This document shows positions 16,601 through 26,100 of a stretch of 64,000 nucleotides of DNA, piece by piece. The stretch spans positions 394,001-458,000 of the forward strand of contig NZ_JACVAU010000001.1 of NCBI RefSeq assembly GCF_014852005.1, read 5' to 3'. The notes under the pieces were generated by a model. That model was not told where the DNA came from, made no database searches, and worked only from the letters and a program-made list of their open reading frames with translations. The DNA comes from Pseudoxanthomonas sp. PXM03. Its GTDB lineage: Bacteria; Pseudomonadota; Gammaproteobacteria; Xanthomonadales; Xanthomonadaceae. Every line of letters begins with the position of its first letter. Position 1 is the stretch's first letter. The position numbers and the translations under genes are program-made.

Positions 16601-19600
16601 TGGCGACGAACGTCCGCATCAGCGATACGTTGACGCCGCTCGCGGGCCGTACCGTGCGCTTCCTGGGCGTGTCCGCGTCGACGACGGGGCCGTTCGTCGA
16701 CACGGATTGTAGCGTGACTGCGGGCAGCAACCCCACGACGGGGGCGCCGCTGGTGCTGGATTGCGTGATGCCCGGCATCGGCTTCTCCACCAACCTCCCA
16801 GGTGTGGTGGCGTCCGGCCAGACCAGCACGCTCTACCTGCGTTATGCCTACGAGACGCCGCCCGGCGCCTCCGGCGATACGCTGCTGAACTCGGCCACCG
16901 CCAGCTCGGCGGAGACCGACACCAACCTCGCCAACAACACCGCGGACCAGGACACGACGATCCGGTCGCGCGCCGACCTGGCCGTCACCAAGACCATGGT
17001 CGCGCTGGCACCCGACCCGGATCCCGCCGTGGCGCTGCCGCCCACCATCGGCTCGGTGTCGCTGCGACAGCCGTTCTATTACGTGATCGGCGGGGTCAAC
17101 AACGGTCCGGGTGCGAGTCTCTCGCGCGACCGTACGGGTACCAGTCCGCTCAATGGCACCGGCACGGTGGTGACCGACACATTGCCGGCGAACCTCATCG
17201 TCACCGGTCCGATCACCTGGCGGAAGGACGGCCCCGATCCGGGCGGCGACGAACAGCCCGTCGGGACCGGCACCTGCAGCCAGGCGGGCAATACCGTCAC
17301 CTGCAACCTGGGCGACATGACGGTCACCGGTCGCGCACGCATCATCGTGCCCGCGCGCTGGGATGCGTATCCCGCGGGCGGTACCAGCAACAACACCGCG
17401 ACCATCGCGACCGAACAGGTCGATCCGGTCCCGGGCAACAACACGACCACCGTGCCGCTGGGCATCACGCGCTCCAGCCTGGCGGGCGTGGTGTTCGAAG
17501 ATCGTGACCGCACCGGCGCCAACGGCGGCACCCACCAGGGTGCAGCCACCGAGCCGGCCATTGCGGGCGTGACCATCACCCTGACCGGCATCGATGCGTA
17601 CGGCAACGCCGTCAATCGCAGCGCCGTCACCGCTGCCGACGGCAGTTACAGCTTCACCGATCTGTCGCCGGCCGATGCCGCCGGCTACACACTGACGCAG
17701 ACGCAGCCTGCCGGTTTCGTCAACAGTCCCGTGGCCCTGCCCACCAGCGGCGGCGCGGAGCCTTCGCTGGGTGGCACCTACACCGCCGGTTCGCCCAACT
17801 CGGTCATCGCCGCCATCCCGGTCGGCGCCGACCAGGCCGGCGTGCGCTACGACTTCCCTGAAGTGCGCCGCCCGGCGCTGTCGGGCTTCGTCTACATCGA
17901 CGGCAACTTCAACGACATCCGCGACGCGGGCGATGCGCCCATCAGCGGCGCCACGGTCGAACTGCTCGACGCTGGCACTGGTGCCGTCATCGCGACGACG
18001 ACGACGGATGGCAGCGGTGCCTACGGTTTCAGCAATCTGGATCCGCTGATCGTCTACACGCTGCGCGAAGTGCTGCCGACCGGCAGCTACCAGAACCGTC
18101 CGACGGCGGTGAATCCCGGCCAGGTCGGCGGCGCGCCGTGCGCCACGGGCTGTACGCCGGGCACCGGTGTGGCGGGTGATGCCGCCACCACCGACCGCAT
18201 CAGCGGCATCGATCTGGGTGCGGGTACCGACGGTACCGTGTTCAACTTCGGCGAAGACGCCGTGGCCGGTATTTCCGGCAGCGTCTACGTGGACCGCAAT
18301 GGCAACGGCAACTTCGACGGCGGTGACGCCGGCACGGTCAATTCGCGTCCCAACGGCGGATTGCAGGGCGTCAGCGTCACGCTGACCGGTGCGGGCGCCG
18401 ACGGCATTTTCGGCAATGGCGATGATCCGGCGCCGGTGACGGTGCAGACCGATGCCAATGGCGCCTACCAGTTCGCCGATCTGGTGGTCGGGCAGGACTA
18501 CCGCGTCAGCGAAACGCAGCCCGCGGGCTATGCCGATGGCACCGAAAATCCCACCAACGCCATCGACATCGCCAACCTGCCGCCGGCCGGTTCCGCCGGC
18601 AACGACTTCGGTGAAACGCTGGGTTCGCTGGCGGGCCTGGTGTTCGAGGATTTCTCGGCCACTGCCGCCAACAACAACAACGGCACCTTCGACGGTGGCG
18701 AGAATCCGATCGCCAACGTGACCGTGACGCTGACCGGTACCGATGTGCTGGGCAATGCGGTCAATGTCACCGCGCAGACCGATGCGGCCGGTGCGTACAT
18801 ATTCCGCGACCTGCTGCCGCCACAGGCCGGCACCACGTACACGATCACCGAGACCCAGCCCACCGGCTACATCGATGGCCGGCACACGCCGGGCAATGCC
18901 GCCACACCGGGCAGCGCCACCACGTCGAACGTCATCGACGGCATCGCGATCAATGCGGGCCAGGCGGCCACGGGCTACCTGTTCGGCGAACTCGCCAATG
19001 CCGTCATCAGCGGCACGGTCTATCTGGACCGCAACGACAACGGCGACCAGGACGGTGGCGAACCCGGCATCCCCGGCGTCACCGTGGTCATCGAAGGCGC
19101 CGGCCCGGATGGCGTGTTCGGCACCGGCGACGATCTGCCGCCGGTCACGCTGACCACCGATGCGAATGGCGGCTACAGCTACGGCGGCGCGATCACGGGC
19201 CAGAACTACCGCATCGTCGAGACACAGCCTACCGGCCTGGCCGATGGGCAGGAGAACACCTCCAACCGCATCACGCTGACCAACCTGCCGGCCGCCGGTT
19301 CCAGCGGCAACGACTTCGGCGAACTGGCGGCATCGCTGTCCGGCAGTGTGTGGCTGGATGCCAACAACAACGGCGTGCGCGAAGCGGGTGAGAACGGCAT
19401 CGCCGGAGTCAGCGTCAGCCTGCCTGCCGGCACGCTGGATGCGCTGGGCAATGCCGTCGCTGCCGCCGTGACCGACGCCAATGGCGAGTACCGCTTCGGC
19501 GATCTGTTGGCCGGCACCTATGCGGTGACCGAGCAGGCTGCGCAGCCCGTCGTGGGGGGCGTCACCACGCTCAATGGCATCACGGTGGCCGGCACTGTCG

Positions 19601-22600
19601 GTGGCAGCAGCAGCGGCACCGCCACGCCCGTGACGACCGTGCCCAGCGCCATCGCAGGCATCGTCCTGCCCGCAGGCGGCGATTCGGTACAGAACAACTT
19701 CGGTGAAACGCTGGGCGTGTCGCTGTCCGGACGCGTGTTCTTCGACGCCAACAACGACGGCGTGCAGTCGGGCGCGGCCGAAACCGGCATCGAAGGCGTG
19801 ACCCTCACCCTGACCGGCACCGATGACACCGGCGCGTCGGTGTCGGTAACCACGACCACAGATGCGAACGGCGACTACGCCTTCGACGGCCTGCGTCCCG
19901 GCACCTACACGGTGACCGAGCCGCAGCAGCCCACCGGCACCAGCAACGGCCAGACCGTCGCGGGCACCGTCGGCGGCACGTCGACCGGCACCGCCACGCC
20001 GATCACCACCGTACCCAGCGCGATCAGCACCATCGACCTGACCACGCCGGGCAGCGCATCGGTCGACAACCTGTTCGGCGAGATTCCGCTGAACAGCGCA
20101 ATCAGCGGCCGCGTGTGGGAAGACACCGACAACGACGGCGTCATCGACCCGTCCGAGCAGGGCATCGGCAACGTGGTCGTGCGCCTGACCGGCACCGACC
20201 TGGCCGGCAACACCATCACCCGCGAGGTGACCACGCAGCCGGATGGCAGCTATGCCTTCACCGAGCTGCCGCCGGGCACGTACACCCTCACCGAACCCGA
20301 CCAGCCGGCCGGCACGCTCAACGGCACCACCGTGCCCGGCACGGGTGGCGGCACCGCCACGCCGCCGACCAGCACACCGTCGGTGATCAGCACTGTCGTG
20401 CTGGGCGTGGGCGAGGAGGCCAGCGGCAACAACTTCGGTGAAGTGCCTTCCGGCAGCATCGCCGGCCGCGTCTACAACGACGGCAACAACAACGGCGTGA
20501 TCGATGCCGGCGAAGGCGGCTTCCCCAACGTGCAGGTCGTGCTGACCGGCACCAATGAGCTGGGCGAAACGGTCGACGTCACCGTCACCACCGACAGCGA
20601 AGGCCGCTACCGCTTCGACGACCTGCGCCCGGGCACCTACACCGTGACCGAGCCCACCCAGCCGGCGGAGACCCTCAACGGCATCACCACGCCGGGTACC
20701 CTCGATGGCACGTCGGTGGGCGTCGCCACGCCGGTGAGCACCACGCCGTCCGCCATCAGCGGCATCGTGTTGCCGCCGGGCGGCGATTCCATCGACAACA
20801 ACTTCGGCGAGATCGGCGATTCGCCGGACCTGGTGGTCAGCAAGACCGCCACGCCCACCACGTTCACCGTCAACAACCCGGGCAGCTACACCATCCGTGT
20901 GCGCAACATCGGCCAGCAGCCGAGTGCGGGTGAATACGTGGTGGAAGACCGCCTGCCTGCCGGCCTCACGCTGGCGGCCACGCCGACCGGCAACGGCTGG
21001 ACCTGCACCGGCGCTTCCGGCGACAACCGCTTCCGCTGCAGCAGCAGCGCGGTGATCGCGGCGGGTGCCACGCTGGCCGATGCCATCGTCGCGCAGGTCC
21101 GCGTGGATGCGTCGGCGGCGACCGGTTCGCCGGTCAACAACGCCGTGCTGGTGGAAGGCGGCGGCGAGAACGAGTTCCGCACGCCGACCACCGACGAGCG
21201 CGCCGACTTCGAAGGCAATCCGGCCGATCTGCCGGTGTGCGATCCGGCGATCACGCAGAACGCATGCCGCCTGCCCACCGCCGTGCAGTTGTCTGCGTCG
21301 GTGTCGGGCACGGTGTGGTTCGACCAGGGCAGCGAGTTCGGCCTGATCGATGGCGGCGACCGTCGCCTGTCCGGCTGGGTGGTGGAAGTAGTGAACGGCA
21401 GCGGCCAGGTCGTCGGCACGGCGACCACGGGCGCGGACGGTACGTACTCGATCGCCGACCAGGTGCCGGGCATCCCGCTGGCCATCCGTTTCCGCGACCC
21501 GGCGACGGGCGTGGTCTGGGGCCTGCCGGTCAGTGGCGAAACCGTCACCGGTCCGCCGGTGCCGTGCGATGCGGGCAGTGCCGTCGCCAACGGCACGGCC
21601 AGTTCGTGCCGCAGCAGCGACAGCGGCTTCACGCATCTGGCGGTGGTACTGGCGCCGGGCGCCAACCTGCCGCAGCAGAGCCTGCCGCTGAATCCCGGTG
21701 GCGTGGTGTACGACGCGACTACGCGCACGCCGGTGCCCGGCTCACGCGTCACGCTCACGCCGGTGGGTACGTGCGCGGGCTATGCGCCCGAGCAGCACGT
21801 GTTGAACGCCGCGCTGGGCGGTTACACCGTGCAGGGCACGTCGGTGTCGATGACGGTCGGTGCGGAAGGCTTCTACCAGTTCCTGCTCGGTCCGGATGCG
21901 CCTGCCTCGTGCCGCTTCCAGCTGGAAGTGACGCCGCCGGCCGGCTACACGTTCGAGTCCGGCATGATCCCGGCGGAAACCGCGCCGCTGTCGCCGCCGT
22001 CCACGCCGGGCGTGGGGCATCCGGTGCAGACCAATGCCACCGCGCCGACGGCGCCGGTGGGCACGGAAACCCGCTACTACCTGGAGCTGACGCTGGGTTC
22101 GGGCGTGGCGGTGCCGGTGCACAACCACATCCCGCTCGACCCGCAGGTCGCACCGGGCCTGGTCATCACCAAGACCGGCGACCGCAAGACGGTGGAAGTG
22201 GGCGACAGCCTGGTCTACACCATCACCATCCGCCAGACGGCAGGTGCGTCGATGGGCACGGTCAACGTGGTCGATCGCCTGCCGCACGGGTTCACCTTCA
22301 TCGACGGCACCGCGCGTGTCGATGGTGCGGGCATCGCCAATCCGCTGGGCAAGCCCGGCCCGACGCTGGTGTTCGATGTCGGTCCGCTCGCCGTCGGCGC
22401 GCAGAAGACGCTCAGCTATCGCGTCCGCGTTGGCGTTGGCAGCATGCAGGGCGATGGCATCAACCGGGCGCGTGCCTACGGCTGCTCGATCGACGGCGGT
22501 TGCGTGGATCCGACCACGCTGGCGCCGTACCCGAACGGCGGCGTGGTGCCGTCCAATCCGGCGGAGTACCGCGTGATCGTCAGCGGTGGCGTGTTCACCG

Positions 22601-23124
22601 ACGAAGGTTGCGTGCTGGGCAAGATCTTCGTGGACTGCAACGTCAACCACGTGCAGGACCGCGAAGAGATCGGCATCCCCGGCGTACGCATGTACTTCGA
22701 GGACGGCACCTGGATGGTCAGCGACTCGGAAGGCAAGTACAGCTACTGCGGCCTGCCGCCGAAGAGCCACACGCTGAAGGTCGATGCGTCCACGCTGCCG
22801 GTCGGCTCGCGCCTGACCACCAGCAGCAACCGCAACCTGGGCGATGCGGACAGCCTCTTCATCGACCTGAAGAACGGCGAGCTGCACCGCGCGGACTTCA
22901 TCGAGGGCAGCTGCTCCAACCCGGTGATGGAACAGGTGAAGGCGCGCCGCACGCAGGGCGAGATCCGCGCGCCGGAGACCGAACGCAACCAGCAACCGTT
23001 GCGCTTCGACAGCAAGCCGGCGCGCGCACCGCAGCAGGCCACCGATTCGGCCAACCAGCAGCCGATCGTCGCGCCGAGGCCGACCGCCACGGATGGGGAT
23101 GAAGGCAAGGAGGTGCAGCCATGA
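13606..23124 (+). CDS. Giant secreted DUF11 / SdrD-B repeat surface protein (3172 aa)
   Basis: A predicted giant adhesin or surface filament. The GTG start at 13606 follows AGGGGAAAG; the preceding 51 codons are open but lack a usable start. A long 48-residue signal peptide has a basic N-region and the core WMTLATWLLAPAALA. Residues about 50-1289 hold eight DUF11-type beta-sandwich repeats, each opening like ADLALSKSA or GDLRLTKSA with a later NxGPS motif. Residues about 1290-2405 hold nine SdrD/Cna-B-like repeats, each opening like SGRVWEDTDNDGVID with Ca-binding loops and closing NNFGE. The C-terminus has two more DUF11 modules, SdrD-like modules and a final Cys-containing module (about 3000-3105: GCVLGKIFVDCN, SYCGLPP, GSCSNPV), then a polar tail. 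No LPXTG motif, membrane anchor or type I secretion signal is visible. The stop overlaps the next gene's ATG. Export route and ligand are unknown. Confidence 0.9.
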   Translation: MNKQGEPTLIGGCARARAGSTGWSLRNRSRAWRWMTLATWLLAPAALAADLQITDLSDTGYDPTPAGGEVVYNVTVENGAADTVPNAVVIFDLPAGTVAGTLPAFCSADAGVPARVVCAVGELVGTQTAQGAPVSFQLGVDTGGQAPGTVTMRGAIGFGSAVPPAGTPITALTPGDAFFASDTNTANNQRNEATTLTTAGDLRLTKSATPDPVVGGAEVTYTLTVFNDGPSASTNFRVVDTLPAATTYVASSFNGPGWTFNSGTMTATHAGTLAVGSSSSFTFRARVNAGSGNIINAATVEAIGTPDADPSNNDADVTTSITPGADLALSKSAAPAPAIAGQSVTFTLTARNLGPSVAQNVSLTDALPAGFVITGGTQPGGWNCSNDGANGTRTCTRAAGMPVGAVETLTIVATVPSTGANSSGDVTNTATITSTTPDPNGPVLGVNNNDGSVTFTVLADGADLSMTKSKSPALVAVWDGIGADTDSRMTSLIRVRNLGPRAASGQVQVVDELAAGEEFVSASGPWTCAVDNPYAVPPARQRVTCDLNAGSLPLAVNTNSPQLQIISRARAAGALTNTACTGGSNGSVEPLTAGGINQDPETGNDCSGAGTRTTDERADLRIAKQTNGPGDADNVLTAAQDTVTYTLTITNDGPDSTTGIVVNDAIPGFVAGRTTVSANAPAGWNCTTGASVVCRSGTTALANGASASIVLTVQRALFDSAGLGAGTCGGVPTTNAFCNTAGVGIDAAVAGSVGEINAANNNASDWLQIDRVANVQTTAKSITSGATGQAGVNTTYVMSFRNQGPSTVPGVVFRDVFTLPADDAGFVLMSATRTGGGTAACTATPGPGITTAPAAGGVSYANPTAGTAQVTLTCVPLSLANGQTESLTVVIRPNVNVGNTGRVFTNVADFFFDRNNDGTPDPASGSDANGSFDFNTDDSAGDDQRSASLPFNSGSVDLITNKVDTGFTGGVDPLGYDAVTPANNAITYRVTVRNNGPSVATNVRISDTLTPLAGRTVRFLGVSASTTGPFVDTDCSVTAGSNPTTGAPLVLDCVMPGIGFSTNLPGVVASGQTSTLYLRYAYETPPGASGDTLLNSATASSAETDTNLANNTADQDTTIRSRADLAVTKTMVALAPDPDPAVALPPTIGSVSLRQPFYYVIGGVNNGPGASLSRDRTGTSPLNGTGTVVTDTLPANLIVTGPITWRKDGPDPGGDEQPVGTGTCSQAGNTVTCNLGDMTVTGRARIIVPARWDAYPAGGTSNNTATIATEQVDPVPGNNTTTVPLGITRSSLAGVVFEDRDRTGANGGTHQGAATEPAIAGVTITLTGIDAYGNAVNRSAVTAADGSYSFTDLSPADAAGYTLTQTQPAGFVNSPVALPTSGGAEPSLGGTYTAGSPNSVIAAIPVGADQAGVRYDFPEVRRPALSGFVYIDGNFNDIRDAGDAPISGATVELLDAGTGAVIATTTTDGSGAYGFSNLDPLIVYTLREVLPTGSYQNRPTAVNPGQVGGAPCATGCTPGTGVAGDAATTDRISGIDLGAGTDGTVFNFGEDAVAGISGSVYVDRNGNGNFDGGDAGTVNSRPNGGLQGVSVTLTGAGADGIFGNGDDPAPVTVQTDANGAYQFADLVVGQDYRVSETQPAGYADGTENPTNAIDIANLPPAGSAGNDFGETLGSLAGLVFEDFSATAANNNNGTFDGGENPIANVTVTLTGTDVLGNAVNVTAQTDAAGAYIFRDLLPPQAGTTYTITETQPTGYIDGRHTPGNAATPGSATTSNVIDGIAINAGQAATGYLFGELANAVISGTVYLDRNDNGDQDGGEPGIPGVTVVIEGAGPDGVFGTGDDLPPVTLTTDANGGYSYGGAITGQNYRIVETQPTGLADGQENTSNRITLTNLPAAGSSGNDFGELAASLSGSVWLDANNNGVREAGENGIAGVSVSLPAGTLDALGNAVAAAVTDANGEYRFGDLLAGTYAVTEQAAQPVVGGVTTLNGITVAGTVGGSSSGTATPVTTVPSAIAGIVLPAGGDSVQNNFGETLGVSLSGRVFFDANNDGVQSGAAETGIEGVTLTLTGTDDTGASVSVTTTTDANGDYAFDGLRPGTYTVTEPQQPTGTSNGQTVAGTVGGTSTGTATPITTVPSAISTIDLTTPGSASVDNLFGEIPLNSAISGRVWEDTDNDGVIDPSEQGIGNVVVRLTGTDLAGNTITREVTTQPDGSYAFTELPPGTYTLTEPDQPAGTLNGTTVPGTGGGTATPPTSTPSVISTVVLGVGEEASGNNFGEVPSGSIAGRVYNDGNNNGVIDAGEGGFPNVQVVLTGTNELGETVDVTVTTDSEGRYRFDDLRPGTYTVTEPTQPAETLNGITTPGTLDGTSVGVATPVSTTPSAISGIVLPPGGDSIDNNFGEIGDSPDLVVSKTATPTTFTVNNPGSYTIRVRNIGQQPSAGEYVVEDRLPAGLTLAATPTGNGWTCTGASGDNRFRCSSSAVIAAGATLADAIVAQVRVDASAATGSPVNNAVLVEGGGENEFRTPTTDERADFEGNPADLPVCDPAITQNACRLPTAVQLSASVSGTVWFDQGSEFGLIDGGDRRLSGWVVEVVNGSGQVVGTATTGADGTYSIADQVPGIPLAIRFRDPATGVVWGLPVSGETVTGPPVPCDAGSAVANGTASSCRSSDSGFTHLAVVLAPGANLPQQSLPLNPGGVVYDATTRTPVPGSRVTLTPVGTCAGYAPEQHVLNAALGGYTVQGTSVSMTVGAEGFYQFLLGPDAPASCRFQLEVTPPAGYTFESGMIPAETAPLSPPSTPGVGHPVQTNATAPTAPVGTETRYYLELTLGSGVAVPVHNHIPLDPQVAPGLVITKTGDRKTVEVGDSLVYTITIRQTAGASMGTVNVVDRLPHGFTFIDGTARVDGAGIANPLGKPGPTLVFDVGPLAVGAQKTLSYRVRVGVGSMQGDGINRARAYGCSIDGGCVDPTTLAPYPNGGVVPSNPAEYRVIVSGGVFTDEGCVLGKIFVDCNVNHVQDREEIGIPGVRMYFEDGTWMVSDSEGKYSYCGLPPKSHTLKVDASTLPVGSRLTTSSNRNLGDADSLFIDLKNGELHRADFIEGSCSNPVMEQVKARRTQGEIRAPETERNQQPLRFDSKPARAPQQATDSANQQPIVAPRPTATDGDEGKEVQP
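13643..13659 (+). repeat. (GC)8 dinucleotide tract inside the giant gene's signal region
   Basis: Seventeen bases of alternating GC directly after codon 12 of the giant gene. Gain or loss of one 2-bp unit would shift the frame of a 9.5-kb gene. An ATG at 13641 abuts the tract, in the +2 frame relative to the GTG start; one extra GC unit would bring that ATG into frame with the signal peptide core. The tract could also form Z-DNA. Confidence 0.75.
17473..20820 (+). repeat. Nine tandem SdrD/Cna-B-like repeat units
   Basis: Units of about 110-135 codons begin near 17473, 17876, 18268, 18628, 19000, 19333, 19717, 20098 and 20455. Units 6-9 are most alike in protein and DNA, sharing GTYTVTEP, a GTVGG/GTATP segment and NNFGE endings, and could recombine to change repeat number. 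Each unit starts with an Asp/Asn loop of the form DxNNDG, a Ca-binding pattern. Confidence 0.85.
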
Positions 23125-26100
23125 GCCGCATTCCCTCCCGCCCCTCATCCCTGTCGGAAGCCAAGCCCATGCGTGTCACGCGTCACTCCCATCATCCGCT
23201 GGCGTTCGCCCTCGCGCTGGCCCTCGTGCCCACGCTGGCGACGGCGCAGACCGTGTCCGGCGACCAGCGCTTCACGCCCGTGCTGGGGCAGGGCGCGCCA
23301 CTGTTCCCGCAATCCCCGCAGCTGCAGGACACCGCATCGCAACCGCTGTACGCGCAGCCGGGCAACGTGGACTACCGCGTCAATGCGGGCGTCGACCGCG
23401 TGGTGGTCGATGTCGACCGCGACGGCGTCCCGGCCGACGGCCAGTCGCCGGTGCGCGTGGTGGTGCAGCTGTTCGATGCCGACGGCAAGCCGATGGCGGG
23501 TGACGCGTTCGCCACCATCGAGCACACCGGTGGGCGCATCAAGCTGCCGGACGGACGCACCGACGAACTCGGTCCCGGCCGGCTCGATGCCGACAAGGTC
23601 ACGCCCGGTGTGCAGCTTCCCGTGCGCGATGGCAGGGCCGAATTCGAACTGCTTGCGCCGCATGATCCGCAGGACGTGCTGCTGCGGGTGACGTCGGGCG
23701 CGCACAGTGCCGAAGGCGTGGTCGGCTTCGTGCCGGAAATGCGCGACATGATCGCCACCGGCCTGATCGAAGGCGTGATCAATTTCCGCCGCAACGGCGA
23801 CGGGCTGATCAACGGCACCCAGCGCGGCGATGGCTTCGAGCGCGAGATCCGTCGCTGGGAGAAGCAGTTCAACAGCGGCAAGGCCAACGGTGCGGCGCGT
23901 GCGGCGTTCTTCGCCAAGGGCACCATCAAGGGTGAATACCTTCTCACCGCAGCTTACGATTCCGACAAGGAGGTGCGTGCCCGCCTGTTGCGCGACATCC
24001 AGCCGGAAGAGTTCTACCCCGTATACGGCGACGCCTCGCTGCGAGGCTTCGATGCGCGTTCGGCCGAACGCCTGTACGTGCGCGTGGACAAGGGCCGCAG
24101 CTACCTGCTGTACGGCGATTTCCAGACCGGCGACAACCTCGCGACGCAGACCGGCGTGGATGCCGGCACCCGCAGCGCGCCGCGCGTGCTGGGCACCTAC
24201 AACCGCACCGCCACCGGCCTGGGCTGGCACTTCGAGAATGCACGCGTGCGCGGCAACGTCTTCGCCATCGAGGATTCGCTGCGCCAGGTGATCGAGGAGC
24301 TTCCCGCTTCCGGCAGCGGTCCTTACGGCCTGCGCAACAACGCGGTGCTGGAAGGCAGCGAGCGCGTGGAAGTGGTCGTGCGCGACCGCAACCAGCCTTC
24401 GCGCATCGTCTCGGTGCGTCCGCTGGGGCGGTTGGTGGACTACAGCTTCGAGCCGTTCTCCGGCCGCATCCTGCTCAACAGCTTCCTGCCGTCGTTCGAC
24501 AGCGACCTCAATCCCGTTTCGCTGCGCATCACCTACGAACTGGACCAGGGCACCGAGAAGTTCCTGGTACTGGGCGCGGATGCGCAGTTGCGCGTGGGCG
24601 AGCACGGCGAGATCGGCGGCTCGTACGTGGACGACCGCAATCCGTTCGCCGCCTTCGAGATGGGCAGCGCGAACATCGGCTACCGCCTGGGCGCGAACAC
24701 GTGGCTGGTGGCCGAAGCCGCGCGCACGCGCAGCGAAGTGAACACCAACGCGGTCAACCAGTACGGCACGCCCGCGCTGCAGGGCCTCAGCGGGCTGGTG
24801 GAAGGCAACGCGTGGCGGGTGGAACTGGGACACGCCAGCGAGGACGTGGACCTGAAGCTGTTCGCCGGCCAGTCCGATCCGGAGTTCAACAATCCCGCTT
24901 CGCCGCTGTACGGCGGCCGCGGCGAGTACAGCCTGACCACGCGCTGGCGTCTCAACGACCGGTTCGAGCTGTATGCCGAAGGGTTGCGCAGCGAAGACCG
25001 CAATCCCGATGGTGGCGAACGCAACGCCGCCAGCGCCGGCACGCGGGTGAAGCTCACCGACAAGCTGACGCTGGATGTCGGCTACCGCGCCATCCGCGAG
25101 ACTGTGGGCGCCTACTACACCTGGGCCACCAACAGCGGCTACGGCAACATCGGCGGATTGTCCGGCGGCTATGCCACCGGCGCCGGCGGCGGTGCGCTGG
25201 GCTATGGCCAGCAACCGCTCGATCCGTTGACCGGCCTGCCGATCATCAGCAGCGGCAATCCGAACGACGTGGCCAGCGGCCTGCCGGTGGGCACCGAACT
25301 GTCCTCGGACATGCTGCGCATCGGCGTGGGCTATCGCGCCAGCGACCGCTTCAGCCTGGGCGGCGAAGTGGAGCAGGACATCCATGGCGAGGACCGCAAC
25401 CGCGTGGCGCTCGGCATGGACTACCAGCTGCGCGAACGCAGTCGCGTGTATGGCCGCTACGAAAAGCAGACCGGCATCAGCGGCGTCAACGGCCTGACCC
25501 AGGATGGCCGCGAGGCGGATACGCTCGCGCTGGGCGTGGATACCAGCTTCATCAAGGATACGCAGCTGTTCTCGGAGTACCGGCTGCGTGACGCCATCGC
25601 GGGCCGCGACATCCAGGCCGCGTCGGGCATCCGCAACCGCTGGGACCTGCGCGAGGGCCTGCGCCTGGATACGTCGTTGGAACATACCAACGTGATCTCC
25701 GGCAATGTCGGCGATTCGACCGGCATCGGCGTCGCGCTGGACTACACCGCCAATCCGATGTGGCGGGGCAGCGTGCGCGTGGAGCATCGTATCTCCGACG
25801 ACGTGGCCGGCACGCCGACCAACGAGGGCTACAGCACCACGCTGCTGCAGTTCCTGGCGGCCCGCAAGCTGAGCCGCGACTGGACGCTGCTGGCACGCAA
25901 CTACCTGCTGCGCACCGAGTACGACGCGCGCGGCGACGTGTTGCAGGACCGTTTCCAGATCGGCGCGGCGTACCGCGACACGGACACCAACCGCGTCAAT
26001 GCGCTGGCCCGCTACGAGTACAAGCTGGAGAAGGACGAGAGCGGCATGGACGGTTCGGGCTTCGGTTCGGATACGGGCCAGGACATCCGCACCAGTGCGC

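Noticed and set aside
17473..20820. Regularly repeated sequence that might suggest a CRISPR-like array
   Set aside because: The units are about 330-400 bp, in frame and encode SdrD-B-like domains; no short direct repeats with unique spacers and no cas genes.
13603..21636. Very long open frame (about 2677 codons) on the minus strand opposite the giant gene
   Set aside because: Mirror of the strongly biased GC-rich codons and repeats of the plus-strand gene; the translation is an Arg/Ala/Gly-rich string with no signal, fold or ribosome site.
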